Below are positions 55,253-62,535 of a stretch of DNA of 64,000 nt, in pieces (position 1 is the first letter of the stretch; each line of letters begins with the position of its first letter). The stretch is from Pedobacter foliorum (GTDB taxonomy: Bacteria; Bacteroidota; Bacteroidia; Sphingobacteriales; Sphingobacteriaceae): the NCBI RefSeq assembly GCF_013266735.1, contig NZ_JABSNU010000009.1, positions 62,001 through 126,000 on the forward strand. Direction: 5' to 3'. The notes beneath the pieces were generated by a model. That model was not told where the DNA came from, did not search any database, and saw only the letters and a program-made list of their open reading frames with translations. A program made the position numbers and the translations under genes.

Positions 55253-55801
55253 TTATGATTGTTGTTGTACTGGTAAATTATATCCCTGAACCATTCTCTT
55301 TCCCATTTCCTTATACGCTTCAGGATCTGTTGGTGTAAAGCTGGCTAAGCCATCTACATAACGATTAAACATACAAAACGCAGCTGCAATGAGCACTGTA
55401 TCATGCAGTTCTTTATCAGTAGCACCCTCATCTTTGGCCAGTTCTATATCTGCAGAGCTTACCTCTTTACCAAGAATCTGTACTTTACCTGCAATATTCA
55501 GAAGTGCTTTCATCTTGCTACTTATGTTAGCTGCCTCCATATCATTCAAAACATCATCTACAATTTCCTCATCATCATTGTACAAACATCTTGCTGCTGC
55601 TGCATGACTACTCATACAGAAAAAACAATCGTTTCGTTTTGAAACATATGCGGCAATCAATTCCCTTTCTGCTTGTGATAAGGGCGACTCTCCTCGCAAC
55701 AATTCCTCAGCGAGGTCATAAAGGTATTTTCCTGTTTCAGGTCTGAACATAACCAGAGATCTTATTCCTGGAACTCCTTCAGGTACGTTAATATGCGCCA
55801 T
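55253..55801 (-). CDS. AhpD/carboxymuconolactone decarboxylase-family protein (B)
   Basis: This 182-residue paralogue has Glu47, Cys59, Cys62 and His66 (CFFCMSSH), the complete AhpD-type redox site. It shares MAHINVPEGVPGIRSL at the start and KELHDTVLIAAAFCMFNRYVDGL near the end with protein C. Nearly identical core motifs argue for recent duplication, or for a hetero-oligomer made of different subunits. It lies 25 bases after the MFS transporter gene and 6 bases before protein C, so the genes are co-transcribed. Confidence 0.8.
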   Translation of the reverse strand: MAHINVPEGVPGIRSLVMFRPETGKYLYDLAEELLRGESPLSQAERELIAAYVSKRNDCFFCMSSHAAAARCLYNDDEEIVDDVLNDMEAANISSKMKALLNIAGKVQILGKEVSSADIELAKDEGATDKELHDTVLIAAAFCMFNRYVDGLASFTPTDPEAYKEMGKRMVQGYNLPVQQQS

Positions 55802-55826
55802 TTCTTATAAGTTTTAAAATTTCAAA

Positions 55827-57077
55827 TTATCCGGCAGTAGACTCTAATGGAGTAACCGCTATTACTTCTTCTTTCTTTTCTTTTATAGATAACACGACTA
55901 CAAAACCAACTACGAATACAGTTGAGAACATAAAAATTGCGTTACCATATCCGCCAAGTGATACTACAAGAACCCCTATAAACAAAACCGCAGTTGCGGT
56001 AAACAACCTACCAATATTAAAGCAGAACCCTGTAGCTGTGGCCCTTATACCGGTATGGAACAATTGCGGAATATAGGACGATAAAACACCCTGACTAGCC
56101 CCGAAGAACAAAGCCAGCACAGCAATTTCTATAAAAATCAAAGGAGAAAAAGTGGTATTCAGTTTAAACAGCACGAAGGACATAATGGAGCAAACGGCAA
56201 AACACAGCATCATTGATTTTTTTAAACCAAGTAGATTGACTAAGTAACCTGAGAAAAATCCTCCGACCAGTCCACCCATTCCCATGCACATCATACTCAG
56301 ACCGCGTTCTTTTTGTCCGTCACCACTGATTAGACTTTGCACCCATGTAGGCAGCCATGAAAATATGGCCCATAATCCAATGAGCATAGTACCAAACATC
56401 AGGGAACCAACTATCAGTTCTCTACGGTTTTCGGCAGAATACCACAGGGATAGTTTTTGGGTTACCGCCTTTTGCTCCCGATGCTCCAGCCATTTATCCG
56501 ACTCTTTAATCACAATGATCCCAATAAGTGCCAGGATAATAGGGATGGCTCCTACAAAAAAGGCTTCTCGCCAAGAGGAAACCACAAAGTTGATGAGGCC
56601 TGCTGAAAATATCCCTACGGGGAAAGCAATAGAAATAATCCCCGTAACTACAGCTTTACTTTTCTGAGGCCATACTTCACTAAGCAAGGTGAAGGAAACA
56701 ACCAATACGCCCCCTACCCCAAATCCACTCATGAACCTGCATGCTACCAGACCAATCCATGTCGGCATGAGGCCTGTTAACAGGGTAAATATGCCATAAC
56801 AGGCGATAGCAGACAATAAAGCTTTCCTACGTCCGATCCTGTCGCTAATTAGTCCCCAGGTAAAGCCGCCAAACGCCCAGCCAAAAATGAACAGCGCGTT
56901 GACAAAACCGCTTATAGAATTCAGTTCTTCAGCACCCAGATCTCCCTGCAGGTCTTTAACTACTACCGGGAGATACACTGACATGAGCGTAGAAACTGTT
57001 CCACCGAATGCGCTACTCAAAAAGCAGAGAATGAACAGTAAAGTCAGGTAGGTATTACTTAATTTTATTGCACTCAT
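55827..57077 (-). CDS. MFS transporter, organic-acid/sugar-symporter-like
   Basis: This 416-residue inner-membrane protein has 12 predicted membrane segments in two halves. The MFS motif A is clear in FGGFTWGLISDRIGRRKALL, and a second copy lies in the other half (GGFFSGYLVNLLGLKKSMML). The overall pattern, with FMSGFGVGGVLVVSFTLLSEVWPQKSKAVVTG, resembles metabolite:H+ symporters for aromatic or other organic acids. It would move into the cytosol what the TonB receptor, 28 bases upstream, brings to the periplasm. The substrate is not known. Confidence 0.8.
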   Translation of the reverse strand: MSAIKLSNTYLTLLFILCFLSSAFGGTVSTLMSVYLPVVVKDLQGDLGAEELNSISGFVNALFIFGWAFGGFTWGLISDRIGRRKALLSAIACYGIFTLLTGLMPTWIGLVACRFMSGFGVGGVLVVSFTLLSEVWPQKSKAVVTGIISIAFPVGIFSAGLINFVVSSWREAFFVGAIPIILALIGIIVIKESDKWLEHREQKAVTQKLSLWYSAENRRELIVGSLMFGTMLIGLWAIFSWLPTWVQSLISGDGQKERGLSMMCMGMGGLVGGFFSGYLVNLLGLKKSMMLCFAVCSIMSFVLFKLNTTFSPLIFIEIAVLALFFGASQGVLSSYIPQLFHTGIRATATGFCFNIGRLFTATAVLFIGVLVVSLGGYGNAIFMFSTVFVVGFVVVLSIKEKKEEVIAVTPLESTAG

Positions 57078-57105
57078 AATTTTTACTTTTAAGGGTGAAT
57101 ACCAA

Positions 57106-59871
57106 TTATTTTAAAGGGTTATCAAATACCAATGATACATAATAAATTGCCCCTACAGCAGGAGAACCATATGATTGCGAAACGTATTTATTCAGGATGT
57201 TACTACCTCCCAGTTTAATCGTGGTGTTTACAGAAGGAATTTTTTTATTAATCTGAGCATCCACCATTGAATAAGCTTTGATGCGCCCTGGTCTTACTCC
57301 ATTAAAAGTTCCATACCAGTCGAACGCACTCTGCCAGTGCCACGCAACATTAAATCCAAAATCACCACCTAGGTTTGCATTACCAAATGTTGCATTGGTA
57401 CTGTACTTAGGTGTATTAAACTGGGCAATGTTATTGATGTTTGCACTGCCAAGGTTGAAATCGGACCAGGTTGCATTGCCTCCAAGGACATAACCACCGT
57501 TAAGCAGGTAGGTTAGACCAAAACTTACACCTTGTGCTGAAACCTTATCCTGTGCGTTGGTATACAATTGAAAGGCACTTACTGTGCGTGCTGCTACTTC
57601 AGCTGCTGCTGCAGGATTAATTTTACCATCGGCTCCAAGTACCGGGCTTGTTGGCCTTAATACTACGGTATTGAGTATAAAATCTGTGTATGAGCTATAA
57701 TAATAGTTTAGGTCTACCAGTAGTTTTTCGTTAATCAAACCTTTATAGCCAACCTCAAATGCTTTTTGCTGCTCTGGTTTTATATAGGCAACATTAGACT
57801 TAACCAAAAGGTCTTTATTCTGGTTGATTGCAACTGGTGGAGGTGTTCCGCCACCAATAGCCGCACCTACAGCAGGGCCGAATACATTTACTGAAGCTGC
57901 AGTGAACGAATTCTCATATACATTTAATCCGGCGCTGTTATTTGGAGCTCCTCCCAATATGGTAATAGGGCCAACGTTGAGGTGGATAAACTGATCTACA
58001 GGGGTAGGATTTCTAAAGCCTGTCTGATAAGAAGCCCTGAAATTATGAGATTTCGCAACGGTATATACCCCTGAAAAACGAGGAGTAAAATTGCCGTCGA
58101 AATTTTCGTTCTTATCATATCTTACAGACGCGGTTAACTTCAGCTTTTCATCGAAGAATTTTTTACCTATCTGTGTAAATGCTCCGTATTCTTTGATCCC
58201 GATTTTATTTGTCTTGTCATCGAACAAGCTTCCATTGGTAAACATTTTATAATTACGGAAGCTACCCCCGGCAAGTAGTTCAAATACCTTTATTGCACTG
58301 GAGAAATCGTACTGACCATCAGTATGATAAAACTTACTGTTGCTAAAAACGCCGGCACCGCTTAAGCCATAATTATGAATAGAGGCATCCTTTGATTTGT
58401 CAAATGCTTCTGAACCCGGCAGGAATCTACCCTGATCAGCAAAAGTACGTGCGGCGGTATGACTATTTCCAGTAACACCAGCCTGGGTACCATTAAAAGC
58501 GGCTGCATATCTTGTGAACCAGGTATCATCAGCCACATTAGGCGCTACAACTTTTCCGCTAAGATCCTGTACCCAGTCTCTACTAATAAATTGAGCAAGG
58601 GAACGGGTATTGTAAGAATCGTGAGAATTTTCAGTTACCACATAACTGCGCAAAAAGAAATTGCTTCCTTTTAGTTCTGCACGGTGTGTCTGAAGCACAA
58701 AATTATTCAGATCAAAGCGGCTGCTTCCGGTATAGCTGGCAGTACCTACGCCATAATTGTATTGGTAAATGGCTTCAAGACCGTTCGTGATACGATAATG
58801 CAAAGCACCGTTCAATTTCAAACTATACACATCATAATTCATCAGGTTCTTTTCCTCATAACCAGTACGGGATACGACTCCAATACCCGTTAAGTTTCGG
58901 GAAACCTCATCACCATAAATATTTAAAGCATCGCGTGCCGGATTGTTGGGGCCACGCTGATCTAATGGAGTGCTGGCACTGACATCAGTATAATCGTTAG
59001 CATACCAATCGACCCCTTTTAAATAAGAAACATTGATTTTAAAGGCCAAACGGTCATTAAATGCATGGGCAAACCTGAGTGCAACATCATTCATTTCTTT
59101 TGAGCCTGTTGCCGGATCATTAATGTGATTTATTCCGGTTTTTACCTGAAAAGACAGACCCTGATAAGCGAATGGATCTTTGGAATGGATGTACAACAGG
59201 CCATTAAAAGCCACTGGTCCGTAGAGCGCCGACGCTGCTCCGGGGATAACCTCTGCCGATTCAACGTCCAGATCAGATGCACCAAACAAGTTACCTACTG
59301 CGAAGTTAAGGCCTGGTGTCTGATTGTCAACTCCGTCGACAAGTTGAAGGAAACGGGAGTTACCGGTGGTATTAAAGCCACGGGTGTTTACCTGTTTGTA
59401 AGTGATGCTGCTGGTAACAGCCTCCATTCCTTTCAAACTCTGGAGGCCATCATAAAAAGTATAAGATGGATTTTCCTTAATAGTTTTGAGCGACATTTTT
59501 TCAATACTGACAGGTGATTGCAGGATATTTTGACTTACCCGGGAGGCGGCAGTTACCACCTCATTAAGCATAATAGTTTTGGCAGAAAGTAAAACACGGA
59601 TATCCTGACTTTCAGAGGTAACCTGAATTTCCTGGGACTCATATCCGATAGCGGAAACAACGATAACAATTGGTAATTTACCTTTATAATTTAAGGTGAA
59701 ACTTCCTTTTACATTTGTTGTGGTGCCAGTGACCTTGTTTTTAATATTGACACTTGCATTGCTTAAGGCAAGATTGGTATCTGTGGCGGATACATCACCT
59801 CTTATTTTCAGTTCCTGTCCGAACAAGTTAACAGCATAGAGCAATAATACTATTAGTAAGTTTCTCTTCAT
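57106..59871 (-). CDS. TonB-dependent receptor, non-SusC type
   Basis: This 921-residue outer-membrane receptor has a signal peptide MKRNLLIVLLLYAVNLFGQ. A carboxypeptidase-like domain (IRGDVSATDTNLALSNASVNIKN) follows, then a plug with VNTRGFNTTGNSRFLQLVDGVDNQTPG and VIPGAASALYGPVAFNGLLYIHSKDP. The barrel ends AIYYVSLVFDNPLK. It has no SusD partner and no STN domain, so it is not a classic glycan importer. A smaller ligand, such as an aromatic, siderophore-like or lipid-derived compound, is more likely, but this is inference. It is the second gene of the AhpD operon, preceded by a 38-bp GGTTT-rich spacer. Confidence 0.87.
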   Translation of the reverse strand: MKRNLLIVLLLYAVNLFGQELKIRGDVSATDTNLALSNASVNIKNKVTGTTTNVKGSFTLNYKGKLPIVIVVSAIGYESQEIQVTSESQDIRVLLSAKTIMLNEVVTAASRVSQNILQSPVSIEKMSLKTIKENPSYTFYDGLQSLKGMEAVTSSITYKQVNTRGFNTTGNSRFLQLVDGVDNQTPGLNFAVGNLFGASDLDVESAEVIPGAASALYGPVAFNGLLYIHSKDPFAYQGLSFQVKTGINHINDPATGSKEMNDVALRFAHAFNDRLAFKINVSYLKGVDWYANDYTDVSASTPLDQRGPNNPARDALNIYGDEVSRNLTGIGVVSRTGYEEKNLMNYDVYSLKLNGALHYRITNGLEAIYQYNYGVGTASYTGSSRFDLNNFVLQTHRAELKGSNFFLRSYVVTENSHDSYNTRSLAQFISRDWVQDLSGKVVAPNVADDTWFTRYAAAFNGTQAGVTGNSHTAARTFADQGRFLPGSEAFDKSKDASIHNYGLSGAGVFSNSKFYHTDGQYDFSSAIKVFELLAGGSFRNYKMFTNGSLFDDKTNKIGIKEYGAFTQIGKKFFDEKLKLTASVRYDKNENFDGNFTPRFSGVYTVAKSHNFRASYQTGFRNPTPVDQFIHLNVGPITILGGAPNNSAGLNVYENSFTAASVNVFGPAVGAAIGGGTPPPVAINQNKDLLVKSNVAYIKPEQQKAFEVGYKGLINEKLLVDLNYYYSSYTDFILNTVVLRPTSPVLGADGKINPAAAAEVAARTVSAFQLYTNAQDKVSAQGVSFGLTYLLNGGYVLGGNATWSDFNLGSANINNIAQFNTPKYSTNATFGNANLGGDFGFNVAWHWQSAFDWYGTFNGVRPGRIKAYSMVDAQINKKIPSVNTTIKLGGSNILNKYVSQSYGSPAVGAIYYVSLVFDNPLK

Positions 59872-59909
59872 TTTGGTTTGGTTTATTTTGGTTTATTTTG
59901 GTTGGTTTA
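59872..59909 (-). repeat. AACCAAA/AATAAACC repeat before the TonB receptor
   Basis: On the coding strand the spacer between AhpD protein A and the TonB receptor is almost wholly AAACC and CAAAATAAAC units, with a tandem 10-base unit (59881-59900). It runs up to the ATG and overlaps the stop codon of the upstream gene. It may help translation initiation in the absence of a Shine-Dalgarno sequence. Confidence 0.5.
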
Positions 59910-60467
59910 TTTCTTAAGGTGATCATACCCATTGGGGAGACGGGTATACCCATGGTTAACAAGTCTGTCGGCCAGGGTGAGGTAATACGCAGGGTTTTCA
60001 GGGAGTGCAGTTCCTAGTCCGTCCACATAACGATTATATAAACAGAATAAGGAGGCAATCAATACCGTATCATGAATCTCCACATCAGTTGCGCCAGCAA
60101 CCTTTGCTTCTTCAATGTGTTCTGCCGTTACGCTTTTTCCACTTTGCCTGGTTAGGGCCGCAATGGTTAATAACGCTTTCATTTTTTGACTAACAGGAGC
60201 TGTACTAATATTTTCTTTTACTTTTTGCGCCGTTTGCGTTTCTCCGGCTAACAAATCCGCAGCAGCAGTATGCGCTGTTGTACAAAAAACACATTCATTT
60301 CCGTGTGACACAACAGTAGCAATTAATTCCCTTTCGGCTTCAGTTAAAGAAGATGGTCCACGGAGCAAAAACTGTGTTAGTTCCCGAATAGGCTGAGCTG
60401 TTTCTTTACTATACTCTAGTAATCCGGTAATTCCAGGCAAGTGGCTTTCTAATGAGATATGAGGCAT
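59907..60467 (-). CDS. AhpD/carboxymuconolactone decarboxylase-family protein (A)
   Basis: This 186-residue protein is the first gene of the operon. Glu47, Cys59, Cys62 and His66 (CVFCTTAH) give the complete redox site. MPHISLESHLPGITGL at the start and EIHDTVLIASLFCLYNRYVDGLG near the end show the same subfamily as proteins B and C, but it is more divergent from them than they are from each other. It lies 35 bases before the TonB receptor. Having the same enzyme type on both sides of an importer pair suggests that the imported compound, or a peroxide of it, is its substrate. Confidence 0.8.
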   Translation of the reverse strand: MPHISLESHLPGITGLLEYSKETAQPIRELTQFLLRGPSSLTEAERELIATVVSHGNECVFCTTAHTAAADLLAGETQTAQKVKENISTAPVSQKMKALLTIAALTRQSGKSVTAEHIEEAKVAGATDVEIHDTVLIASLFCLYNRYVDGLGTALPENPAYYLTLADRLVNHGYTRLPNGYDHLKK

Positions 60468-60511
60468 TTAAATATTGTTTAAAATATAAAGTTCTAAGCC
60501 GCAAATTGTAA

Positions 60512-60542
60512 CAATACTATATAAACAACTTCTATTCCAGAA
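60512..60542 (-). promoter_or_regulatory. Candidate promoter of the AhpD/TonB/MFS operon
   Basis: TAGTATTG (60512-60519, leftward) is the same -7 octamer as in PUL copies 3 and 4. A TTC, one mismatch from TTG, stands 20 bases upstream (60540-60542). The 19-bp regulon element itself is absent, so this operon is probably controlled in another way. Confidence 0.4.
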
Positions 60543-60823
60543 GCCGACCGATCAGCAAGAAAACACACTTACCGCTATATATCAGTATTTAAATACAAAA
60601 AACAGCTATTAATTAAATATTACTCCTTTACCCACAGATAGAATGTAACTATAAGTTTACAAACTTTATTCGTTACAACAAAATAAAAATGCTAAAAGGT
60701 TTTAAAATAAATTTTTAAGCCCATTCAGATCTAAAACTGAAGTATTCCTTAAAGATCAAGAACTATTGACAATATTCTGACAGTTTAAAAAGATTAACCA
60801 GCGTTAACTCTCACAGCTAATAC

Positions 60824-60831
60824 TATTTTTG
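60824..60831 (+). promoter_or_regulatory. Candidate -7 element of the small-protein/RND unit
   Basis: TATTTTTG fits TAnnTTTG perfectly and ends 8 bases before the ATG at 60840. The transcript would then have almost no leader. A GTG in frame overlaps the last base of this box and would not be on the mRNA, which favours the ATG at 60840. Confidence 0.4.
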
Positions 60832-60839
60832 TGGCGAAT

Positions 60840-61244
60840 ATGAAAGCGGTTATTCTATTCTTACTTTCTCTGTGTTTCCTTCTATTAGGCAGGTATGACC
60901 ATGCTTATGCAGAAGCTAATCACAATCCCTCTTCCTATTCATCTACTCAGAATATTGAGAAACTGCAGCAAGCAAAACTCATCGGCACAAATCAAGAGCT
61001 GCCAGTAATTAAGAATAATTGCTTCAGTGAACAAAGGGAAGATTTCATCTCTGTTGAGAATGAGGATGAGGACTTTGTATCTGCAAGGAAATTGGCATTA
61101 CCAGTTAAGTACATTATCACACTTGCCAATTCTTCCATTTTAAGTAATTCCAGTAATTATGTCAAAAACCGTTTGCCATGTTGCAAACATTTATCTTACA
61201 CCTCCTCTTACAAATACATTCTACAAAGAGTTTTAAAAATATGA
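60840..61244 (+). CDS. Small exported protein with Cys-Cys motif, unknown function
   Basis: This 134-residue protein has a clear signal peptide (MKAVILFLLSLCFLLLGRYDHAYA). A polar, acidic middle part follows (VENEDEDFVSARK), then a mildly hydrophobic stretch (YIITLANSSILSNSS). The basic end contains NRLPCCKHLSYTSSYKYILQRVLKI. The neighbouring Cys-Cys and His could bind metal. I do not know its function. It lies directly upstream of an RND adaptor and pump and may be part of the same unit. The GTG start at 60831 seems unlikely because it falls in the promoter. Confidence 0.6.
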   Translation: MKAVILFLLSLCFLLLGRYDHAYAEANHNPSSYSSTQNIEKLQQAKLIGTNQELPVIKNNCFSEQREDFISVENEDEDFVSARKLALPVKYIITLANSSILSNSSNYVKNRLPCCKHLSYTSSYKYILQRVLKI

Positions 61245-61279
61245 TCAAAAATACGCTTCAGTTACCGAGCGTATGATCA
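61242..61279 (+). promoter_or_regulatory. Hairpin at the stop codon of the small protein
   Basis: ATACGCT/AGCGTAT form a 7-bp stem with a 10-base loop, extended by TGATC/GATCA across a four-A bulge. No T-run follows, so it may be a processing or attenuation site between the small protein and the RND adaptor. A second hairpin, CAGGAAT/ATTCCTG, lies at 61370-61388, before the adaptor start. Confidence 0.35.
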
Positions 61280-61422
61280 TCTGTGCCCAATAAGGGTGTA
61301 CTAAGAACATCTTTCTTTCAGCATAATCATTCCGGTTCCATACCCGGCAACTGAGCTATTTCTCACTTCCAGGAATTTCTGATTCCTGATCATTACACCA
61401 TTTTACAACCAATTAACACCAA

Positions 61423-62508
61423 ATGAAGAGAATTGCAATGCTCGCGGGCTTGTGTGCCATATTGTGCCACACAAGCTGTACATCTGAAAAAAAAGAAGAA
61501 AAGGAAGAAGCCAGTAAATATACGGTTACTACCCCTTTAAAAATCGACACCTCCTTTACCAAGGAATACGTTTCGCAGGTAAAATCCGTGCGAAATATTG
61601 AAGTCCGGGCACTGGAAAAAGGTTATCTACAAACCATTTATGTAGATGAAGGCCAAACCGTAAAAGCCGGTCAGCTCTTATTTAAAATTATGCCTAAGGT
61701 ATACGAGGCCGAATTACTGAAAGCTCAGGCCGAGACCAAAGCTGCAGAGATTGAGGTACAGAATACCAAAACCCTATCTGATAAAAATGTAGTTTCAAAA
61801 AATGAGTTGGCTATGGCTCAGGCAAAGCTTGATCAGGCAAGAGCCGAAACATCTATGGCTAAATTCCACCTTTCGGCTACTGAGATCAGAGCACCATTTG
61901 ATGGAACCATAGACCGTATCCCATCAAAACAAGGAAGTCTTATTGATGAAGGGCAATTGCTAACCAGCCTATCGGATAACAGTCAGATGTTTGCCTACTT
62001 TAACGTTTCTGAACCTGAATACCTTGATTATCAAACCAACATAAAAGGTCGTGCCGACAATAAAGTAAGTCTACTTTTGGCAAACAATGAGCTTTTAAAA
62101 TATAAAGGCCAAGTAGAAACCATTGAAAGCGAATTCAATAATGAAACCGGCAGTATCGCTTTCCGCGCAAGATTCCCCAACCCAGACCGTCTTTTAAAAA
62201 ATGGCGAAACTGGTAAAATAAGAATGATTGTACCCCTAAAAAACGCACTTGTTATTCCTCAAAAAGCAACTTATGAGATTCAAGACAAAACTTATGTTTT
62301 TGTAGTTGATAAGAACGGTGTGGTAAAATCAAGAAATATTACCATAGCTGGTGAAATGCCTGATTTGTATGTGGTTGGCGCTAACCTTTCTCAAGATGAC
62401 AAGATCTTGCTTGAAGGCGTTCAGAAGGTAAAAGATGATGACAAAATCAAATTTGAATACACTGCTCCTGCTGAAGTTATTGCCCATTTGAGATTAAAAG
62501 CAGAATAG
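61423..62508 (+). CDS. RND efflux periplasmic adaptor (membrane fusion protein)
   Basis: This 361-residue lipoprotein has a lipobox ending CHTSC (Cys19), followed by a Lys/Glu-rich linker. The barrel-sandwich hybrid starts with VRALEKGYLQTIYVDEGQTVKAGQLLFKI. A short alpha-hairpin (about 95-150) follows, then TEIRAPFDGTIDRIPSKQGSLIDEG and a beta-barrel with LKNGETGKIRMIVPLKNALVIPQKA. It links the pump encoded 27 bases downstream to an outer-membrane channel that is not in the window. The likely cargo is drugs or toxic compounds. Confidence 0.9.
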   Translation: MKRIAMLAGLCAILCHTSCTSEKKEEKEEASKYTVTTPLKIDTSFTKEYVSQVKSVRNIEVRALEKGYLQTIYVDEGQTVKAGQLLFKIMPKVYEAELLKAQAETKAAEIEVQNTKTLSDKNVVSKNELAMAQAKLDQARAETSMAKFHLSATEIRAPFDGTIDRIPSKQGSLIDEGQLLTSLSDNSQMFAYFNVSEPEYLDYQTNIKGRADNKVSLLLANNELLKYKGQVETIESEFNNETGSIAFRARFPNPDRLLKNGETGKIRMIVPLKNALVIPQKATYEIQDKTYVFVVDKNGVVKSRNITIAGEMPDLYVVGANLSQDDKILLEGVQKVKDDDKIKFEYTAPAEVIAHLRLKAE

Positions 62509-62535
62509 TGATTCACTCCTTAAACAAGAAAATTA

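Larger units (their letters stand above)
60468..60839. other. Divergent promoter region between the AhpD operon and the efflux genes
   Basis: These 372 AT-rich bases hold no supported reading frame. A -7-like TAGTATTG for the leftward operon is at 60512-60519, and TATTTTTG for the rightward genes is at 60824-60831. A small palindrome, TTAAC-CAGC-GTTAA (60794-60807), covers the expected -33 of the rightward promoter. I see no other structure. Confidence 0.5.

Noticed and set aside
56284..56667. 127-codon open frame on the plus strand
   Set aside because: It is antisense to the MFS transporter; the MFS motifs on the other strand show which frame is real.
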